Assembly (NCBI RefSeq): GCF_000426045.1
Contig: NZ_AUEP01000013.1
Location: 62,001 to 126,000 of the forward strand
Reading direction: 5' to 3'
Source of the DNA: Marmoricola sp. URHB0036
Lineage (GTDB): Bacteria; Actinomycetota; Actinomycetes; Propionibacteriales; Nocardioidaceae
DNA: 64,000 nucleotides
Made by a program: the position numbers and the translations under genes. Every line of letters starts with the position of its first letter. Position 1 is the first letter of the stretch. Below are positions 49,386 to 58,628 of the stretch, piece after piece. The notes beneath the pieces are model-generated. The model did not search any database, had not been told where the DNA came from, and was given only the letters and a program-made list of their open reading frames with translations.

Positions 49386-50816
49386 ATGACGCATCCTCCG
49401 GACTCGCCGCCCGGGTCGCTGCCCGCGGCTGAACCAGCGGCTGCCGCCCCGCCGCTCGACCCGATGGCAGTGATCCGCTCTCGGTCCTACCTCTCGGCGC
49501 TGGTGCTCGCCGCCGTTCTCGGCATCCCGATATCTGCGATTGCCTACGGCTTCCTCGCGCTGGTCGACAAGATCCAGACTGGTCTGTTCGACCAGTGGCC
49601 GCACCATCTCTTCGGCAGCCAGGTGCCGGCGTGGTGGCCCGTCCCTCTCGTGGCGCTGTGCGGGCTGCTGGTCGGGATGACGATCCGTTTCCTGCCCGGA
49701 AATGGCGGGCACTCGCCTGCCTTCGGCTTCCACACCGACGGAGGCGCTCCCATTGACCGAGAACTGCCTGGCATCGTGCTTGCTGCGCTGGTCACGCTCG
49801 CCCTGGGGGCTGTCCTCGGCCCCGAGGCGCCGCTGATCGCCATCGGTGGTGGGCTGGCGGCTCTGACCGTGCGTCTCCTGAAACGTGACGCGCCCCCGAT
49901 GGCGCTGACCATCATGGCGTCCGCCGGAAGCTTTGCGGCCATCAGTACCTTGCTCGGGTCCCCCCTGCTGGGCGCCTTCCTGATCATGGAGGTGGCCGGA
50001 GTCAGCGGAGTGACGCTGAGTCTCGTGGCCCTTCCAGGTCTGCTGGCCTCAGGCATGGGTGCCCTGGTGTTCGTGGGTCTCGACAGCTGGACCGGGCTCG
50101 GCACCTTCTCACTCGCGCTGACGTCGGTACCCGCGGCCGTGGACCCGACGGTGGCCACGATGGCCTGGGCGCTGGTTATCGGTGTGGCGGCCGCGGCGCT
50201 CGCCTGGGTGGTCCGCTTCGTCGGACTGGCTCTTCGCCCGGTCGTGCACCTGAACCGGGTGCTGGTCACTGCCTGTTTCGGGGCACTCGTCGGCGTGAGC
50301 GCGATGGTTTACCAGCTCGTCTCCGGACACGCGGCCACCCAGGTGCTGTTCTCGGGGCAGAGTGCCTTGCCCACCCTGGTCGAGCACGCCGCCGACTACT
50401 CCGTCGGCGTCCTGGTCCTGCTGATCGCCTGCAAGATGCTCGCCTACGGGCTCTCCTTGAGCGCCTTCCGGGGCGGGCCCGTCTTCCCTGCCATGTTCAT
50501 CGGTGCCGCCCTGGGGATCGCCATGAGCGGGTTGCCCGGGATGAGCCTGGCGCCCGCGATCGCAGCGGGAATCGGCGCCATGTGTGCCGCGATGCTGCGA
50601 CTGCCCCTGACCTCGACACTGCTCGCCACGCTTCTGTTGGGGAGCGACGGGGTCGCGGTCACGCCGCAGGTCGTGGTGGCGGTCGTGGTGGCGTTCGTGA
50701 TCACGATGGTGGTGCCAGGTCCCGCGCTTCCCGAGGATCCTGCGACGGACCGACCTCGCCTCCCGGCTCAGCAGGCACAGGGTCCGGTCGGTGTGGCTCC
50801 AGCAGCACCGCACTGA
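49386..50816 (+). CDS. CLC-family chloride channel/transporter
   Basis: 476 aa from ATG 49386. It has about 10-12 membrane helices. CLC selectivity motifs are modified: GNGGHSP for GSGIP, GPEAPLIAIGGG for GREGP (the gating Glu is kept), and GGPVFPAMFIGAALG for GxFxP. The N-terminal 30 residues are Pro/Ala-rich. It would move chloride (or fluoride) with or against protons. The last 116 bases overlap the antiporter gene on the other strand. Confidence 0.9.
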   Translation: MTHPPDSPPGSLPAAEPAAAAPPLDPMAVIRSRSYLSALVLAAVLGIPISAIAYGFLALVDKIQTGLFDQWPHHLFGSQVPAWWPVPLVALCGLLVGMTIRFLPGNGGHSPAFGFHTDGGAPIDRELPGIVLAALVTLALGAVLGPEAPLIAIGGGLAALTVRLLKRDAPPMALTIMASAGSFAAISTLLGSPLLGAFLIMEVAGVSGVTLSLVALPGLLASGMGALVFVGLDSWTGLGTFSLALTSVPAAVDPTVATMAWALVIGVAAAALAWVVRFVGLALRPVVHLNRVLVTACFGALVGVSAMVYQLVSGHAATQVLFSGQSALPTLVEHAADYSVGVLVLLIACKMLAYGLSLSAFRGGPVFPAMFIGAALGIAMSGLPGMSLAPAIAAGIGAMCAAMLRLPLTSTLLATLLLGSDGVAVTPQVVVAVVVAFVITMVVPGPALPEDPATDRPRLPAQQAQGPVGVAPAAPH

Positions 50817-51936
50817 GCGGGAAGAGAAGCACCGAGAGGACGCCGGCGCCCACCAGCGCTGCGGCGTTCTCCGGCAGCATCGTCCCGCTCGCCAGCCCGA
50901 TCTGGGTCAGGGCGACGATGAGAGGCAGCGTGGTGGCCGTGCACAGCATCAGCTGGGTGCGCTGTCGGAACCCGAACTCCGTCCGGTAGACGAGCAGCAC
51001 CGGGAGTCCGCGTACGACGAGCAGCAGGACGAGGAAGACCACGAGACGCGTGGGTGACTCGATGATCGAGTGCACGTCGACGTTCATGCCAGCGCTGACG
51101 AAGAACACCGGGATGAAGAAGCCGTAGCCGAGCGCGTCCAACTTTCCTTCGAGCGAGTGCATGTCGACCGGCGCCCATCGACGGAGCACCGCGCCCGCGA
51201 GAAAGGCCCCGAGCACGACGTCGAGCCCGAACTCGCCGGCGAGGACGAGCAGCCCGAGCAGCAGCAGGATCGAGAACCGAAGGGGTGTCTGGCCGGTGGT
51301 GTCGGCCCCTTCGGAGACGATCACCGCGACCCGCCGACCGGCGAGCACGCGCTGGCCGAGGGCCAGCACCAGTGCGATGGCACTGACCGCGAAGATGGAG
51401 ATCAGCGCGGAGAGCCGGCTGTTCACCCCCAGGAAGATCGCGATCGCGAGGATGGGAAACAGCTCGCCGATCGCGCCCACGGCCAGGAAGTGCCGTCCGA
51501 CGGATCCTCCGAGCATGCCGTGCTCACGCAGGATGGGCAGGACGGTACCCAGCGCGGTGGTGGTGAGTGCGAGGGCGACCGGGACGAAGGCGTGCACGTA
51601 CCCGACGGCGGCGAGACCACCGACCGTGAGCCCGGCGACGATCGCCGAGATGCCCCACGTGGTGAGCGAGAGCCTGCCGCTGCGGGCGAACAGGATCTCG
51701 GGCTCTATCTCGAACCCGGCGAGCAGGAAGACGAAGCCGAGCCCGACATTGGCGATCAACGTGAGCTCCGGTGAACCCTCGATCCCGAGTCCGACGGGCC
51801 CGATCGCGATCCCGCCGAGGATGAGCAGCACCACCTGCGGCACCCGGATCTTGGGGATGAGTGCCGACACCACGGGGGCGAGCGCCGAAACGGTCGCCAC
51901 GACGAAGAGCTGGGCCAGGCCGTCCAGGATGTCCAC
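50701..51936 (-). CDS. CPA2-type cation/proton antiporter
   Basis: 411 aa from GTG 51936. About 12 membrane helices; FVFLLAGFEIEPEILF is the conserved LxGLE(F) motif, GELFPILAIAIFLG the central helix, and FGLDVVLGAFLAGAVLRR carries the Asp of the transport site. It exchanges K+ or Na+ for H+. No Trk/KefC-type regulatory domain is attached. It follows the DUF2254 gene by five bases; the C-terminal coding end overlaps the end of the CLC gene by 116 bases. Confidence 0.9.
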   Translation of the reverse strand: MDILDGLAQLFVVATVSALAPVVSALIPKIRVPQVVLLILGGIAIGPVGLGIEGSPELTLIANVGLGFVFLLAGFEIEPEILFARSGRLSLTTWGISAIVAGLTVGGLAAVGYVHAFVPVALALTTTALGTVLPILREHGMLGGSVGRHFLAVGAIGELFPILAIAIFLGVNSRLSALISIFAVSAIALVLALGQRVLAGRRVAVIVSEGADTTGQTPLRFSILLLLGLLVLAGEFGLDVVLGAFLAGAVLRRWAPVDMHSLEGKLDALGYGFFIPVFFVSAGMNVDVHSIIESPTRLVVFLVLLLVVRGLPVLLVYRTEFGFRQRTQLMLCTATTLPLIVALTQIGLASGTMLPENAAALVGAGVLSVLLFPLSAVLLEPHRPDPVPAEPGGEVGPSQDPREARDLAPPS

Positions 51937-51941
51937 GAGGT

Positions 51942-53321
51942 CTACCCGAGGCCGAGCCGGTCGGGCTGGACCGCGATGCCATCGGCCCACGCGGCATGCG
52001 TCTGAGCGCGGGAGAGCTCCTCCAGGGACTCCCGCAGGCGGGAGATGGCCGGATGCCAGTCATCGGGGGATTCTCGCGACAGGTCGGCGTACGCCGCAGC
52101 GAGGCGGCGGGTCACGTGCCAGGAGGAGGCTCCCACCTGGCTGATCTCCTGGAATGCGAGGTCGAGGAGGTACGCCGGGGTCAGCGTCTGCTCGACGAGT
52201 CGCACGACGTGGTCCGTATCCAGGTGGAGCCCGGTGGGCGTGGGGACCCTCCCGATCCGGAGCAGCAGGTCGTAGAGCCGGTCGATCACCTGGACAGCCG
52301 TGGAGGGCTGGTTGATCGCGGGGGAGAGCGCCTGCGTGGCGACGTCGACCAGCTGCCGGATCCCGAAGGTCGGGTCCTGGTAGAGCGTGCGCGCGCGACC
52401 GAGGTCGAGGCACCCCAGGAGCGCGGAGTCATCGGGTGGGTTCCCCCCGTGCACGGCGAAGACCGGTCCACCGCTCGCGACGTACTCCCCGATGCGTGGG
52501 ACGAGCTCGATCACACACCTGTGCGTGCTCGCCAGACGGACCAGACGCGGTCGGTCGATACCGAGAACCGTGCCCAGCACGCCCGTGAATCCCCGAGTGT
52601 CCCTCGAGGGCAGGTGGATCACCTGTGGAGTGTCGTCGAGGTCTGGCGGCGCGGCCGTGACATAGCTGGACTCAGGGGGGAAAGACCGTCGGATCGCGAC
52701 CCGCGCCTCGTTCGCCACCGTCGTGATCACCCAGCCCACCTCGAGGAGTCTCATGGTGGAGGTGACGTAGATGATGAACACCACGACGGCGACCGCCAGC
52801 ATGGCGACACACGCCCCGACCGTGCGCGACGCCGCTGCTGCATCGTCGACGTTGTCGAAGGCGAGGGCCGTGACTGCGAAGGCGAAGGTGGCCAGGAAGA
52901 TGCCGAAGGCGGTCTTGGTCACGCCGGAGCGGATGAAGGTACGGATCACCCGTGGCGAGAGCTGAGAGCTCGCCAGCTGCAGACCCACAAGAGTGATCGC
53001 GAAGACCACGCCGACGAAGGTCAGCATCGACGATGCCATCACCTGCAGCATCGTGTCGGCGGTCCGGATCCGCACCACGTGGCCGAGGTCCCAGTCGGCG
53101 CCCAGGCCGACGAGGTCCGGCCGGCACACAACGACAGCGGTGAGCACTCCCGCGGCGACCAGCACTGCCGGGATGGACCAGAAGCGCTCACGCACCCATT
53201 CGTTCAAGCGCACCAGCCGATGCACCCAGTGGGGTCCCGTGGGCAGTGCCAGGGCGCCGTCTCCCGCAACTGCCCGCTCCACCATGCGAGTGAGTGTGGT
53301 GTTCCACGGGCGTGCTGACAT
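51942..53321 (-). CDS. DUF2254 family membrane protein
   Basis: 459 aa from ATG 53321 (ATG 53285 is an alternative). Four membrane segments lie in the first ~210 residues (IPAVLVAAGVLTAVVVC; ASSMLTFVGVVFAITLVGLQL; FGIFLATFAFAVTALAF; VAMLAVAVVVFIIYVTSTM). A soluble C-terminal half includes DPTFGIRQLVDVATQALSPAINQPSTAVQVIDRL, the signature of DUF2254. Function unknown. Likely co-transcribed with the antiporter. Confidence 0.9.
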   Translation of the reverse strand: MSARPWNTTLTRMVERAVAGDGALALPTGPHWVHRLVRLNEWVRERFWSIPAVLVAAGVLTAVVVCRPDLVGLGADWDLGHVVRIRTADTMLQVMASSMLTFVGVVFAITLVGLQLASSQLSPRVIRTFIRSGVTKTAFGIFLATFAFAVTALAFDNVDDAAAASRTVGACVAMLAVAVVVFIIYVTSTMRLLEVGWVITTVANEARVAIRRSFPPESSYVTAAPPDLDDTPQVIHLPSRDTRGFTGVLGTVLGIDRPRLVRLASTHRCVIELVPRIGEYVASGGPVFAVHGGNPPDDSALLGCLDLGRARTLYQDPTFGIRQLVDVATQALSPAINQPSTAVQVIDRLYDLLLRIGRVPTPTGLHLDTDHVVRLVEQTLTPAYLLDLAFQEISQVGASSWHVTRRLAAAYADLSRESPDDWHPAISRLRESLEELSRAQTHAAWADGIAVQPDRLGLG

Positions 53322-53452
53322 CACCCGTCTCGGGTCACCTCTGCGGCCGGCGGTGCCCGGGATGGCGCTCAATCGGACCAACCTGTTCGAGAGGTTCGAA
53401 CTGCACCTTCCCGGATGCACGTGCGGCTACCCGCGGTGTCGACTCGCCCCGG

Positions 53453-53938
53453 TCATTGCACCGTGGGTGGGAACTTGATGGCGTAGAGCAGCCACCTCGA
53501 GCCGAGCGTGTGCCGCTCGAGGTCGAGGGCGAAGTCGCCCTTGTCGGTCGGGACGACGACCTCGGCGGTGTAGCGGGGCTGGGCCGGAGCCTTGGCGGCC
53601 AGTCGGAGCTTGCCGGTGAGCTTCATCGTCGGCAGGTTGCGCGGATCGTCGTACACGTAGACAGCCCGGGCCGAGCCCGACAGCAACGGCTCGAGCCTGG
53701 CCCACCAGTCGTCGTACGGCACCCCGCGCTCGGAGAAGGCGGCCCAGACGCGTTCACCGGTGCCGAGCGGCGTACTCGCTGGCGCGGTCGGGGTCAGCAT
53801 CGGTGAGGGAGGGGCGGCCGCCGGAGAAGGGTCGCTCCGCGCGTGGCTCGAGGGAGCATCGCCAGACGTGCCGGCGCAGCCGGCGACGGCACCGAGCACG
53901 GCCAGGAGCACGGCTGCCGCCGCGGCCCGGGTCCTCAT
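53453..53938 (-). CDS. Predicted lipoprotein, 161 aa
   Basis: ATG 53938 overlaps the stop of the cell-wall hydrolase gene (ATGA). Signal peptide with lipobox AAAAAVLLAVLGAVAGC, then a Ser/Pro linker and a small C-terminal domain (ERVWAAFSERGVPYDDWWARLEPLLSGSARAVY ... VPTDKGDFALDLERHTLGSRWLLYAIKFP). The W/Y-rich pattern resembles accessory domains found with conjugation or secretion proteins, but I do not assign one. Confidence 0.8.
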   Translation of the reverse strand: MRTRAAAAAVLLAVLGAVAGCAGTSGDAPSSHARSDPSPAAAPPSPMLTPTAPASTPLGTGERVWAAFSERGVPYDDWWARLEPLLSGSARAVYVYDDPRNLPTMKLTGKLRLAAKAPAQPRYTAEVVVPTDKGDFALDLERHTLGSRWLLYAIKFPPTVQ

Positions 53939-54969
53939 TCCTGGCCCCAGGGTGCGGCCCAGCCGAGGTACTGCATGTGCCACGGGCCGTCGGTGATCGC
54001 CGAGGCCGGTCCCACTCCCACGCGGCCGTGACTGAACACGTCGGTGCTGGCGATCTGGCCGTTGCCCAGGTAGGTCACCACGTGACCCGCCGGGTTGGTG
54101 GAGTCGCGGTAGTAGAGCCAGGCGCCGACCGGGGGAGCGACTCCGTCGTCGCCGGTCACCTCGTGGGCGACACCGGCACCCTCGAAGGTCTGCCAGGCAT
54201 CGAGCGCCGTGCTGTAGCCCGAGTGCGGTCGCCCGGCCAGCACGGCCACGAAGTTCTGGCACCGGTCGAACCAACCGCTGCCCCCCTTCTCGGCGAGGTC
54301 CAGCGCCCGGGCGTCCAGGACGTTGGCCGGGAACGGGCCGACGTACGGCGTAGCGCCGTTGACCGAGAACCGCCCGTCGACCGTGGCCGCCGTGCAGTCG
54401 GCGACCGCCTGGGCTCGGGCCGCCAGGTTGGCGAGCCCGGCCGTTCCGCTGCCGGTCGTGAGGGCGTTGACGACCGTGACCGCCCGCGGCCACCACCGGG
54501 CGTAGACCTCGGGATCGAGGTTGCGCTCCGCCGCGTGGGCCGCCAGCGTCGGTGGCAGGTTCTGCCAGCCCTTCACCTTCGTCAGCGCGCGGTAGAAGTC
54601 CTGGGCCGCTCCCGTGGCGTCGGGCTGCTGCGTGCCGGACGGGTGGTCGGGATCCGGACCGAACAGTCCGTGGCCGGCCCGGGGAGCGGAGCCGCCCAAC
54701 GAGGACGCTTCGAGCGCCGTCATCACCGCGATCGTCTGGCCGCGCTCGGGCACGTGCAGCGCCGCGGCGGCGTTGATGACGGCGGTCCCCGTCTGGACTT
54801 GTGCGGACGACAGCCCGGGAACCGGTGCCGCGGCGGCCGTGAGCACCGTGGGACTCGGCTTGCACGCTCCGGGGTGCACCCCCGACTGCCCGCTCGCTGC
54901 CGAGGCCGACCCCGGGGACGTGGCAAGCAGCAGCGTCCCGACGAGGGCAAGCAGCGGCAGACGGTTCAT
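53935..54969 (-). CDS. Secreted peptidoglycan hydrolase: lysozyme-like plus CHAP/NlpC-like domains
   Basis: 344 aa with a cleavable signal peptide (RLPLLALVGTLLLATSPGSASA). Residues about 55-170 match the actinobacterial lysozyme-like domain: VINAAAALHVPERGQTIAVMTALEASSL with the catalytic-type Glu, GHGLFGPDP, FYRALTKVKGWQNLPPTLAAHAAERN. Residues about 230-340 look like a cysteine peptidase: WFDRCQNFVAVLAG (Cys) and PAGHVVTYLGNGQIASTD (His). It would cut glycan and peptide bonds in the wall. Co-translated with a lipoprotein. Confidence 0.82.
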   Translation of the reverse strand: MNRLPLLALVGTLLLATSPGSASAASGQSGVHPGACKPSPTVLTAAAAPVPGLSSAQVQTGTAVINAAAALHVPERGQTIAVMTALEASSLGGSAPRAGHGLFGPDPDHPSGTQQPDATGAAQDFYRALTKVKGWQNLPPTLAAHAAERNLDPEVYARWWPRAVTVVNALTTGSGTAGLANLAARAQAVADCTAATVDGRFSVNGATPYVGPFPANVLDARALDLAEKGGSGWFDRCQNFVAVLAGRPHSGYSTALDAWQTFEGAGVAHEVTGDDGVAPPVGAWLYYRDSTNPAGHVVTYLGNGQIASTDVFSHGRVGVGPASAITDGPWHMQYLGWAAPWGQE

Positions 54970-55237
54970 GGAGGCTCGCGTGTCCGTGGGTGGGCATCGG
55001 CCGGCAGTTCCGCCGCCGGCCCGAGCGACATCGTAGGCGCGTTCGGCGCGCGATGACGGGCAGTCCCAGCGAAGGGGTCAAACCGGGGCAGGCGGCCACG
55101 AAACGCACGCTGTCCGCGGGGGCGCGGATTCGGTGATTCATCCGACTCGGGGGATGCCGTGCGCTCGGGATCACACGAGGCTGAGACGACAAGACCGGTG
55201 GGATCCACCGTTTCGGACCCTTTTGAGAGGTTGCCCC

Positions 55238-55627
55238 ATGTTCAACGACAACGGCTCGTTCCTGCTGGCCCTGTTCGAGTTCTTCTTGTTCTTCGCCTGG
55301 TTCATGTGCCTGTTCTGGGTGCTGGGAGACGTCTTCCGCAGCAAGGACCTGGGCGGAGGCGCCAAGACGCTGTGGGTGATCTTCGTGATCGTCATCCCGT
55401 GGCTCGGCATCCTCGTCTACCTGATCGTCCGCGGCCACGGCATGCAGGACCGTCAGATGCAGCAGGCCCAGGAGATCCAGGCTGCCCAGGCGAGCTACAT
55501 CAAGTCCGTCGCCTCGTCCTCGGGCAGTGCCACCACCCAGATCGCCGATGCCAAGGGCCTGCTCGACAGTGGGGCGATCACCCCGGCCGAGTTCGAGCAG
55601 ATCAAGGCGAAGGCGCTCGCTTCCTGA
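55238..55627 (+). CDS. Membrane protein with PLDc_N-like and SHOCT domains
   Basis: 129 aa from ATG 55238 (GAGAGG upstream). Two membrane helices (ALFEFFLFFAWFMCLFWVLGDVF and KTLWVIFVIVIPWLGILVYLIVRG), as in the PLDc_N family, then a helical linker and a C-terminal SHOCT motif (IADAKGLLDSGAITPAEFEQIKAKAL). Function unknown; SHOCT mediates oligomerisation. Single gene. It ends directly beside the convergent MacB-like permease. Confidence 0.88.
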   Translation: MFNDNGSFLLALFEFFLFFAWFMCLFWVLGDVFRSKDLGGGAKTLWVIFVIVIPWLGILVYLIVRGHGMQDRQMQQAQEIQAAQASYIKSVASSSGSATTQIADAKGLLDSGAITPAEFEQIKAKALAS

Positions 55628-56851
55628 TCACACCGTCCGCAGCGCCACGGTCGGCGGCATCCGTGACGCTCGCACGGCCGGCATCAGGCCTGCCAGGGCG
55701 CCGATCAGGAGGGCTGCGGCGATGCCCCCTGACCAGGCCTCGACCGGGATGAGGATGGCCCAGCCCTTCGACTCGGCGTACCCGGCGGTCGCCGCAGCGC
55801 CCGCCAGTACGCCGACGACGCCACCGACGAGAGCGAGCAGGATCGACTCGGCGAGGAACTGGGTCCGGATCTGACCCTTCGTCGCGCCAAGGGCGCGACG
55901 GAGGCCGATCTCCGAGCGGCGCTCCAGCACCGAGATGATCATGATGTTGGCGACCCCGACGGCACCGACGACCAGCGCCACCAAGCCGAGCCCGAGGAAG
56001 AGGCTGTCGAACGCCCCCGCGGCCGCGGCCCGGGCGGTGAGTACGTCGGAGGGCTGGCTCACGTTCACCTCGTTCGGTGCCTCTGGGTTGGCCGTCGCCG
56101 CCAGCAGCGACTGCACCGCCGCCTCGTGGCCGGTCGCGGTGCGCACGTAGATCGAGCTCGGTGGGCCGGACTCCTTCGCGCCGTGGACCAGGCTGAGGTA
56201 GCCGAGGTACTGCTGCGCCGCCGGATAGCCGACCAGGGCACTGCTGTCGATGTCGGTCTCGAGGGGCGATGCCTCCAGGATCCCGGCGACGTCGAACCAC
56301 TGGTGCCCCAGCCAGATCCGTTGGTCGGGGCGGATGCGGTCGATCCCGAGCCGCTGGGCCGCGACGGCACCGAGCACCGCGACCGGCTCACGGGCGGTGC
56401 CCGCGTTGAGCCAGCTGCCGCGTGCCAGGCCGACTCCGAGCACCGCCGTCAGGTTCAAGCTGGTGGCCCGCACCGAGAGGCCGCCCGTGCTGGCCGGCGG
56501 GACCAGCGCACTCCGGTAGACCTTCGCCTCCTTCACCAGCCCGGTGTGCGCCAGCTCCTCGACGTGGTCGAGGTGGGTGATCCTCGCTGGGGCCTGGAGG
56601 GGCAGCTTCGCCTGTCCGCCGGTGAAGCTCTGGCCGGCCTCGACGGTCAACAGGTTGGTGCCGAGCTGGTTGATCTCCGCGATCAGCCCGGCCTGGGAGG
56701 AGGAGGACAGGCCGAGGACGGCCACGATCGCGGCTGTACCGATGGCGATGCCGAGCGCCGACAGGGTGGCGCGCAGCCTCCGAGCGCGCATTCCGACGCT
56801 CGCCACCCGCAGTCCGTCCCTCCACCCGAGGCGGCTGTCCGTGGCGATCAC
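55628..56851 (-). CDS. MacB-like ABC transporter permease
   Basis: 407 aa from GTG 56851 (GTGA overlap with the ATPase stop). TM1 follows RARRLRATLSALGIAIGTAAIVAVLGLS; an extracytoplasmic MacB_PCD domain (about 60-270) precedes three C-terminal TMs in the FtsX core (LVALVVGAVGVANIMIISVLERRSEIGLRRALGATKGQIRTQFLAESILLALVGG). Partner of the ATPase and adaptor encoded upstream; probably exports peptides or lipoproteins. Confidence 0.92.
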   Translation of the reverse strand: MIATDSRLGWRDGLRVASVGMRARRLRATLSALGIAIGTAAIVAVLGLSSSSQAGLIAEINQLGTNLLTVEAGQSFTGGQAKLPLQAPARITHLDHVEELAHTGLVKEAKVYRSALVPPASTGGLSVRATSLNLTAVLGVGLARGSWLNAGTAREPVAVLGAVAAQRLGIDRIRPDQRIWLGHQWFDVAGILEASPLETDIDSSALVGYPAAQQYLGYLSLVHGAKESGPPSSIYVRTATGHEAAVQSLLAATANPEAPNEVNVSQPSDVLTARAAAAGAFDSLFLGLGLVALVVGAVGVANIMIISVLERRSEIGLRRALGATKGQIRTQFLAESILLALVGGVVGVLAGAAATAGYAESKGWAILIPVEAWSGGIAAALLIGALAGLMPAVRASRMPPTVALRTV

Positions 56852-57552
56852 GCCACGTCCCCGCGGTCGCACGCGGTGTCGGACACGACCTGGCCGTCGA
56901 GCACCCGGATCTGGCGCGGCAGCTGGTCGGCGAGCCCGGCGTCGTGCGTGATCATGAGGATGGTGGCGCCGTTCGCGTGCAGCTCGTGCAGGAGCTCCAT
57001 GATCGAGGCACCGGTCGTGCTGTCGAGGTTGCCGGTCGGTTCGTCTGCGAGCACGATCGCCGGTGTCCCGACCACCGCCCGGGCGATCGCCACCCGCTGG
57101 CGCTCTCCTCCGGACAGCTGGGTGGGCCGGAAGCTCGCGCGGTGGGAGAGGCCAACCCGTTCCAGCGCCTCGTCCGCGCGCCGGTACCTCTCGACGGCCG
57201 GTACGCCGGCGTAGAGCAACCCGTCGGCGACGTTCTCCCGGACCGAGGCGTGCTCGGCCAGGAAGAACTGCTGGAAGACGAACCCGATCTGGCGGGCCCG
57301 AAGCCTGGACAGCTCACGGTCGCTCAGTCCGGATGCGTCGACACCACCGATGCGGACCACGCCCTCGGAAGGGAGCTCGAGCGTGCCCATGACGTGGAGG
57401 AGCGTGCTCTTGCCCGAGCCGGAGGGTCCGACGATCGCCACCAGCTCGCCCCGGCGTACGGCGAAGGACACGCCCCGCAAGGCGTGCACCGGTGGCTGCT
57501 CGCCGTAGACCTTGGTCACCCCGTCGAGCTCCAGTGCCCAGGTGCCGCTCAC
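56848..57552 (-). CDS. MacB/LolD-type ABC ATPase
   Basis: 234 aa from GTG 57552 (GTGA overlap with the adaptor stop). Walker A GPSGSGKST, Q-loop FQQFFLAEH, signature LSGGERQR, Walker B IVLADEPTGNLD, H-loop ITHD. Energises the MacB-like permease. The longer open frame upstream is the antisense-like reading of the adaptor gene and is rejected. Confidence 0.94.
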   Translation of the reverse strand: MSGTWALELDGVTKVYGEQPPVHALRGVSFAVRRGELVAIVGPSGSGKSTLLHVMGTLELPSEGVVRIGGVDASGLSDRELSRLRARQIGFVFQQFFLAEHASVRENVADGLLYAGVPAVERYRRADEALERVGLSHRASFRPTQLSGGERQRVAIARAVVGTPAIVLADEPTGNLDSTTGASIMELLHELHANGATILMITHDAGLADQLPRQIRVLDGQVVSDTACDRGDVA

Positions 57553-58628
57553 GATGACGGCACCACGACGGCGTCGCCGGGGTGCAGGGCGCCCTCCACC
57601 TGGACGCGCCCGCTGGCGGTGTCGAACAGGCCCAGTCTCACCGCGACCAGGGGCCGTCGCCCACCGCCGCGCACGACCTCGACCGCGTACCCGCCGCCGG
57701 ACTTCCCGACGAGAGCGAGGACCGGGACGCTCAGCGCGTCGCGCACGCCCGTGGTCGTGATCTCGACCTGGACCGGTGCCGAGTCGAGGCCGCGCACCTG
57801 CGTCGGGTCGTCGAGGCTGATGACGGCCGAGAGGGTCGCGTCTGCGGCGTCGTGGTCCTGGCCGGAGGTCCGGGCGACCGTGCCGACGCTGGACACCCTT
57901 CCCCTCACCACCCTGTTGCCCGGCAGCGTGATCAGCGCGCGCTCGCCTCGCCGCACGGCACCCTGCTGGGAGGCGTCGAGGGACACCTGCACCTCTGGCA
58001 GGTCGGACGTGGCCTCCGCGACGGACGCACCTGACCGGGCGGGACCGCCGAGACCGGCCGTCACCCGCGTGATCCGCACCGGCCGGGGGAGGAAGACCGC
58101 TTCGTCGAGAGCAAGCTCGCCGGTCTGGTCGCGACCACGGTCGAGCTGGAGCTGCTCGAGAGCCTGACGGGTCCTGGCGGTGAACATCGCTCCGTCCGGC
58201 TCGGTGTCGTAGCCGAGCGCGTGCAGGTTCTGGTTGAGCTGGCGGACATCCGGGCCCAGGTCGCCCATGTGCAGGCCGCGGTACGCCGGGACGGTGCCGC
58301 ACAGCAGCAGCACCGGCCGGTCGTCCACGCGGTAGAGCACCTGGCCGCAGCCGGCCTCGTCCCCGACGCCGGGGAGCCTCGTGTAGGTGCCGCGGGCCTG
58401 GTTGACCACGAGGTACGGCGAACCGTCGGCGCGCGCCCGATGGGTCAGGGTCCCGTCGAGCGAGACCATGGCAGACAGCGCTCCCCGCTCGACGGTCGCC
58501 GTGCTCGGTCGCGACTCCCGTGCAGCCGAGCTCGCCCGGTCCCGGCCCGACAGGGCGACCACGCCACCGGAGGCGGCCGCGACGACTAGGACGGCCGCGG
58601 CGGCCAGCGTCCAGCGGTTCCGGGTCAC
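57549..58628 (-). CDS. HlyD/MacA-like membrane-fusion adaptor with peptidoglycan-binding domain
   Basis: 359 aa from GTG 58628 (overlaps upstream stop as GTGA). N-terminal membrane anchor (TLAAAAVLVVAAASGGVVAL), a first hybrid segment, a PG_binding_1 domain (GDLGPDVRQLNQNLHALGYDTEPDGAMFTARTRQALEQLQ, about 135-175), then a HlyD barrel and C-terminal domain (ALSVPVLALVGKSGGGYAVEVV ... GDAVVVPSS). In a Gram-positive envelope it would link the permease to the wall. Confidence 0.9.
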   Translation of the reverse strand: MTRNRWTLAAAAVLVVAAASGGVVALSGRDRASSAARESRPSTATVERGALSAMVSLDGTLTHRARADGSPYLVVNQARGTYTRLPGVGDEAGCGQVLYRVDDRPVLLLCGTVPAYRGLHMGDLGPDVRQLNQNLHALGYDTEPDGAMFTARTRQALEQLQLDRGRDQTGELALDEAVFLPRPVRITRVTAGLGGPARSGASVAEATSDLPEVQVSLDASQQGAVRRGERALITLPGNRVVRGRVSSVGTVARTSGQDHDAADATLSAVISLDDPTQVRGLDSAPVQVEITTTGVRDALSVPVLALVGKSGGGYAVEVVRGGGRRPLVAVRLGLFDTASGRVQVEGALHPGDAVVVPSS

